Source: Saccharopolyspora soli (lineage in GTDB: Bacteria; Actinomycetota; Actinomycetes; Mycobacteriales; Pseudonocardiaceae). Taken from it: DNA of 64,000 nucleotides. The position numbers were made by a program, and so were the translations under genes. Location: contig NZ_JALBWV010000004.1 of the NCBI RefSeq assembly GCF_022678645.1, forward strand, positions 164,067 through 228,066. The letters are read 5' to 3'. Position 1 is the stretch's first letter. Each line of letters starts with the position of its first letter. Shown piece by piece: positions 61,534 through 64,000 of the stretch. Under the pieces are notes generated by a model. That model did not search any database, was not told the origin of the DNA, and saw only the letters and a program-made list of their open reading frames with translations.

Positions 61534-62966
61534 GCGTCGACCGTCCCGATCATCTCGTCCACTGCTTCTCCGATCATCGCCGCCAACACGTCCACATCGG
61601 GCATCGCGTCCCGATCCGCGTTCAACCCGAAGTACACGCCACCGTCGTAGGAGGTCACGCCGACCGACAACGACTGGTTCTTGGCCAACGGCACCACCGG
61701 GAACATCTCCATCATCCTCGCTCCCGCCGCGTACAACGGCACCTGCGGTCCGGGCACGTTGGTCACCAGCACATTGAACAGTCGATCGGAGAACTGGTTG
61801 GCGACCCGCGCGCCCAGCGCGTGCAGCGTCGGCGGGGCGAACCCGGACACTTTGACCAGCGCACTGGCCGCGACCGACTGACCGGACTCCGCGTGCGCGC
61901 GCATGGCATGGCTGACCTGGTGCAGCCGAACCGTGGGGTTTCCCTCACCCACCGGCAGGTCCACCAGATACGCCGACACCTTGTTGCCGATCGACCCGAC
62001 CGGCAGGCTCCCGGTTTCCGGGTAGGTCGCTCGCGCCTCGGCATCGTCGGAGCGAACCGAGACTGGCACCATCGCGCGCACGGTCGTCGACGGCGTCACC
62101 ACCTCACCGCGGGACAGCAGCCAGTTCCGCAGCGCGCCGGTCACCACCGCCAGCACCACGTCGTTGACCGTGGTGGCGTGCGCCCGGCGGACGGCGCGGA
62201 GGTCGTCGAGCTTCGCCCGCGCGACCGCGAAACGGCGTTGGGTCGAGGTCGGCGCGTTCAGCGGCCCGCTCGGCGCCGGAACCACTGCGGTCCGCAGCAC
62301 CGACGCGACACCGCCGAGCGCTCGGGTGAACTTCTGGACCGTCACGGTGGCGTCCACCGCAGCAGCCCGAACGTTCTCCACCACCTCACCGGGCCGTTGC
62401 ACGGCGTCGGTCATCGCCTCCACCACCAGTTCCGCCAAGCTCGGCGCCGGGCGGGGCATCCACAGGTCGTCGGCGTCCGGGACATCCCGATCGCGCTCCA
62501 CGTCCAAGATCACTTGCCCGATGTCGATCGCGCCTATCCCGTCCACCATCGCCTGGTGCGTCTTGGTGATAACCGCGACCCGGTTCTTCGACAGCCCCTC
62601 GACCAGGTAGAGCTCCCACAGCGGCCGAGCGTGGTCGAGCTTGCGGGACATCAGTCGGGCGGCCAGGTCGTGCAACTGGTCATCGTTGCCGGGCTTGGGC
62701 AGGGCCGACCGGCGCACGTGGTAGGTGATGTCGAAATCCTGATCGTCCACCCACACCGGGCGCGCCAGTTTCCCCGGCACCTGCATCACACGTTGCCGGT
62801 AGCGCGGCACCAAGCCCAGCCGACGGTCGATCAACGCCAACACCTTGTCGTAGTCGAACCCGGTGCGGGGGCGGCGGAACACCGCGACGCCGCCGACGTG
62901 CATCGGCGTCGTGTAGTCCTCCAGGTACAAGAAGGACGCATCGGCGGCGGAGAGACGATCGGACAT
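61530..62966 (-). CDS. Wax ester synthase/diacylglycerol acyltransferase (WS/DGAT) family protein with altered active site
   Basis: The 478-residue protein has the family start MSDRLSAADASFLYLEDYTTPMHVGGVAVF, VPRYRQRVM, RPLWELYLVEGL and the C-terminal MEMFPVVPLAKNQSLSVGVTSYDGGVYFGLNADRDAMPD. The condensing motif reads His137-Gln138-Ala-Met-Val-Asp142-Gly in place of HHxxxDG, so the second, catalytic His is Gln. It may be inactive in acyl transfer, act in a different reaction, or use His137. ATG 62966 gives the normal start. DUF6912 follows with a four-base overlap. Confidence 0.9.
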   Translation of the reverse strand: MSDRLSAADASFLYLEDYTTPMHVGGVAVFRRPRTGFDYDKVLALIDRRLGLVPRYRQRVMQVPGKLARPVWVDDQDFDITYHVRRSALPKPGNDDQLHDLAARLMSRKLDHARPLWELYLVEGLSKNRVAVITKTHQAMVDGIGAIDIGQVILDVERDRDVPDADDLWMPRPAPSLAELVVEAMTDAVQRPGEVVENVRAAAVDATVTVQKFTRALGGVASVLRTAVVPAPSGPLNAPTSTQRRFAVARAKLDDLRAVRRAHATTVNDVVLAVVTGALRNWLLSRGEVVTPSTTVRAMVPVSVRSDDAEARATYPETGSLPVGSIGNKVSAYLVDLPVGEGNPTVRLHQVSHAMRAHAESGQSVAASALVKVSGFAPPTLHALGARVANQFSDRLFNVLVTNVPGPQVPLYAAGARMMEMFPVVPLAKNQSLSVGVTSYDGGVYFGLNADRDAMPDVDVLAAMIGEAVDEMIGTVDA

Positions 62967-63051
62967 GACCGCGATCCTGGCACACCAACCCGCGCAATCC
63001 CGAGGGATTCCAGTCGAGGCGCGCTGCGCGGCACGTGTGACACTTGACAGC

Positions 63052-63813
63052 GTGACCAGCGAAGCTTCCCCGAAAGATCGATTCGTCACCGTTTACGGGC
63101 GAAAACCCGTGCTGGAGGCGTTGGCCGACTACAACCTGCGGGTGGACAAGGTGCTCCTCGCCGAGGGGCTGCGCGGACCAGTCATCGAGGAGATCAAGGA
63201 CGCCGCCGCCGACCGCGCTGTGCGAGTCGAACGGGCCAGCGCAAACCGGGTGAAGTTGCTCGCGGGGAATGGGCGGCATGATCAGGGTGTGTTGGCTGAT
63301 GTGGTGGCGCGCAGGATGCGGCCGCTCGCAGACGCACTGGCAGATCCGGCGAACGCACCTCGTACCGTCTTGCTGCTCGACGGATTGACGACACCGGCGA
63401 ACGTGGGCATGATCCTGCGCACCGCAACAGCAGCCGGAATCGACGGCATCGTCGTCCCGCACCGAGGAGTCGCCAGCCTCGATCCGCTGGTCATCAAGGC
63501 ATCGGCTGGGGTGGCCTTTCACGCCCCGGTGCTGCGGACCCGGACCGCGGGCGAGGCAGCAGAAATGTTGGGGGAGGCGGGGTATCCGTTGTTCGCATTG
63601 GAGGCCAACGCGGCGGACAGCATCTTCGACGCGGACTTCGGGTCGCGCGCGGTGTTCGTCCTGGGCAACGAGACCGCTGGGCTTTCGGAAGACGTCCGGG
63701 CCTGGATCGCGCAGCCGGTATCGATTCCGATGGCAGGCGATGTGGAGTCGCTCAACGTCGCCAGTGCGGCGGCGGTGCTGTGCTTCGAACTACTCCGACG
63801 CAAACTCGCGTAG
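63052..63813 (+). CDS. TrmH-family (SpoU) 2'-O-ribose RNA methyltransferase
   Basis: The 253-residue protein has an N-terminal L30e-like substrate-binding part (VYGRKPVLEALADYNLRVDKVLLAEG). A SPOUT domain follows with LDGLTTPANVGMILRTATAAGIDGIVV (~105-131), VLGNETAGLSEDV (~204) and IPMAGDVESLNVASAAAVLCFE (~228). It methylates 2'-hydroxyls in rRNA or tRNA. GTG 63052 gives VTSEASPKDRF. The gene converges on an rRNA operon. Confidence 0.9.
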   Translation: MTSEASPKDRFVTVYGRKPVLEALADYNLRVDKVLLAEGLRGPVIEEIKDAAADRAVRVERASANRVKLLAGNGRHDQGVLADVVARRMRPLADALADPANAPRTVLLLDGLTTPANVGMILRTATAAGIDGIVVPHRGVASLDPLVIKASAGVAFHAPVLRTRTAGEAAEMLGEAGYPLFALEANAADSIFDADFGSRAVFVLGNETAGLSEDVRAWIAQPVSIPMAGDVESLNVASAAAVLCFELLRRKLA

Positions 63814-63819
63814 TCCGTC

Positions 63820-63843
63820 GGCGGGCCACCCGGCCCGCCTTTT
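63820..63843 (+). terminator. Intrinsic terminator after the TrmH gene
   Basis: GGCGGGCC at 63820-63827 and GGCCCGCC at 63832-63839 form a perfect stem with a four-base loop, followed by four T. Confidence 0.85.
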
Positions 63844-63876
63844 CCATATCCTCAGTTTTTCTCGACGACAAACGAA

Positions 63877-63922
63877 AAGAGGCCCCTTTCCCTTCTGCGA
63901 TCAGAAGGGAAAGGGGCCTCTT
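63877..63922 (-). terminator. rRNA operon terminator
   Basis: A perfect 20-bp inverted repeat (63877-63896 and 63903-63922) has a six-base loop. Read on the minus strand it follows the 5S gene and is itself followed by TTTTCG, so it ends the leftward rRNA transcript. Confidence 0.85.
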
Positions 63923-63932
63923 ACATGTTGTG

Positions 63933-64000
63933 TGTCGGTGGTGTCTTACTCTCCCACACCCTGGCGGGTGCAGTACCATCAGCGCTGGGGAGCTTAGCTA
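63933..64000 (-). rRNA. 5S ribosomal RNA, 3' part only
   Basis: The minus strand from 64000 reads TAGCTAAGCTCCCCAGCGCT, then GATGGTACTGCACCCGCCAGG and GTGTGGGAGAGTAAGACACC, the conserved 3' half of bacterial 5S rRNA. The 5' half lies beyond the window. The exact 3' end, near 63933, is estimated. Confidence 0.92.

Overview
The window is high-GC actinobacterial chromosome. The most likely source is the Pseudonocardiaceae, Saccharopolyspora-like. Evidence for this is the E2o-E1o fused 2-oxoglutarate decarboxylase/dehydrogenase, a WhiB1-PdtaS-BCCP-RshA-SigH block ordered as in mycobacteria, mycothiol-type redox sigma control, nickel SOD, a GNAT/TetR/LysR-rich accessory complement, and a dense set of short dispersed repeats. 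No plasmid, phage, IS element, CRISPR array or tRNA was recognised. The assignment is inferred from gene content, not from a database search.

Left part (0-15 kb): an ABC-2 permease whose ATPase partner ends at the left edge, a large fused ABC exporter, kgd with a small DUF6104 gene behind it, an antibiotic-biosynthesis-monooxygenase-like protein, a Gln/Asp-rich secreted protein, and a threonine catabolism unit (tdh-kbl plus an overlapping LysR gene). Most intergenic gaps here carry copies of a ~24-bp repeat with core AGGAAGGTTCCCTTGC. A further cluster of five copies lies at 54.3-54.6 kb.

Histidine block (15.1-23.4 kb): hutH, a 51-codon ORF with overlaps at both ends, hutU, an M20 amidohydrolase, hutF and hutI run leftward. 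A divergent IclR regulator and a perfect palindrome lie upstream of hutH. The enzymes describe histidine to urocanate to imidazolonepropionate to formiminoglutamate to formylglutamate. The M20 enzyme probably replaces HutG.

Middle (23.4-47.6 kb): a four-gene osmoprotectant-type ABC importer, a branched-polyamine-synthase-like protein, a PAS-GGDEF-EAL protein, NAD(P) malic enzyme, an RmlC-type epimerase, divergent nickel-SOD maturation protease and sodN, a FolP2/RibD-like pair, a lipoprotein and an M14 metallopeptidase, LysR/D-cysteine desulfhydrase/dicarboxylate symporter, a SnoaL-like/TetR divergent pair with twin operators, a DJ-1/PfpI protein, a histidine phosphatase and a GNAT acetyltransferase.

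Right part (47.6-64 kb): a small membrane protein, a lipid kinase, whiB1 behind two CRP-like sites, pdtaS and a BCCP-like biotinyl protein, a 25-codon bL37-like ribosomal gene, rshA-sigH with an autoregulatory sigma-R promoter, ybaK, a hydrolase, two tandem SRAP (HMCES/YedK) genes, aroA-rsgA, an LppX/LprG-type lipoprotein, DUF6912 and a WS/DGAT-like protein. TrmH-type rRNA methyltransferase converges on the 3' end of a 5S rRNA gene and the rRNA operon terminator at the right edge. At least seven genes appear to be leaderless, with a -10 hexamer 6-7 nt before the start codon.
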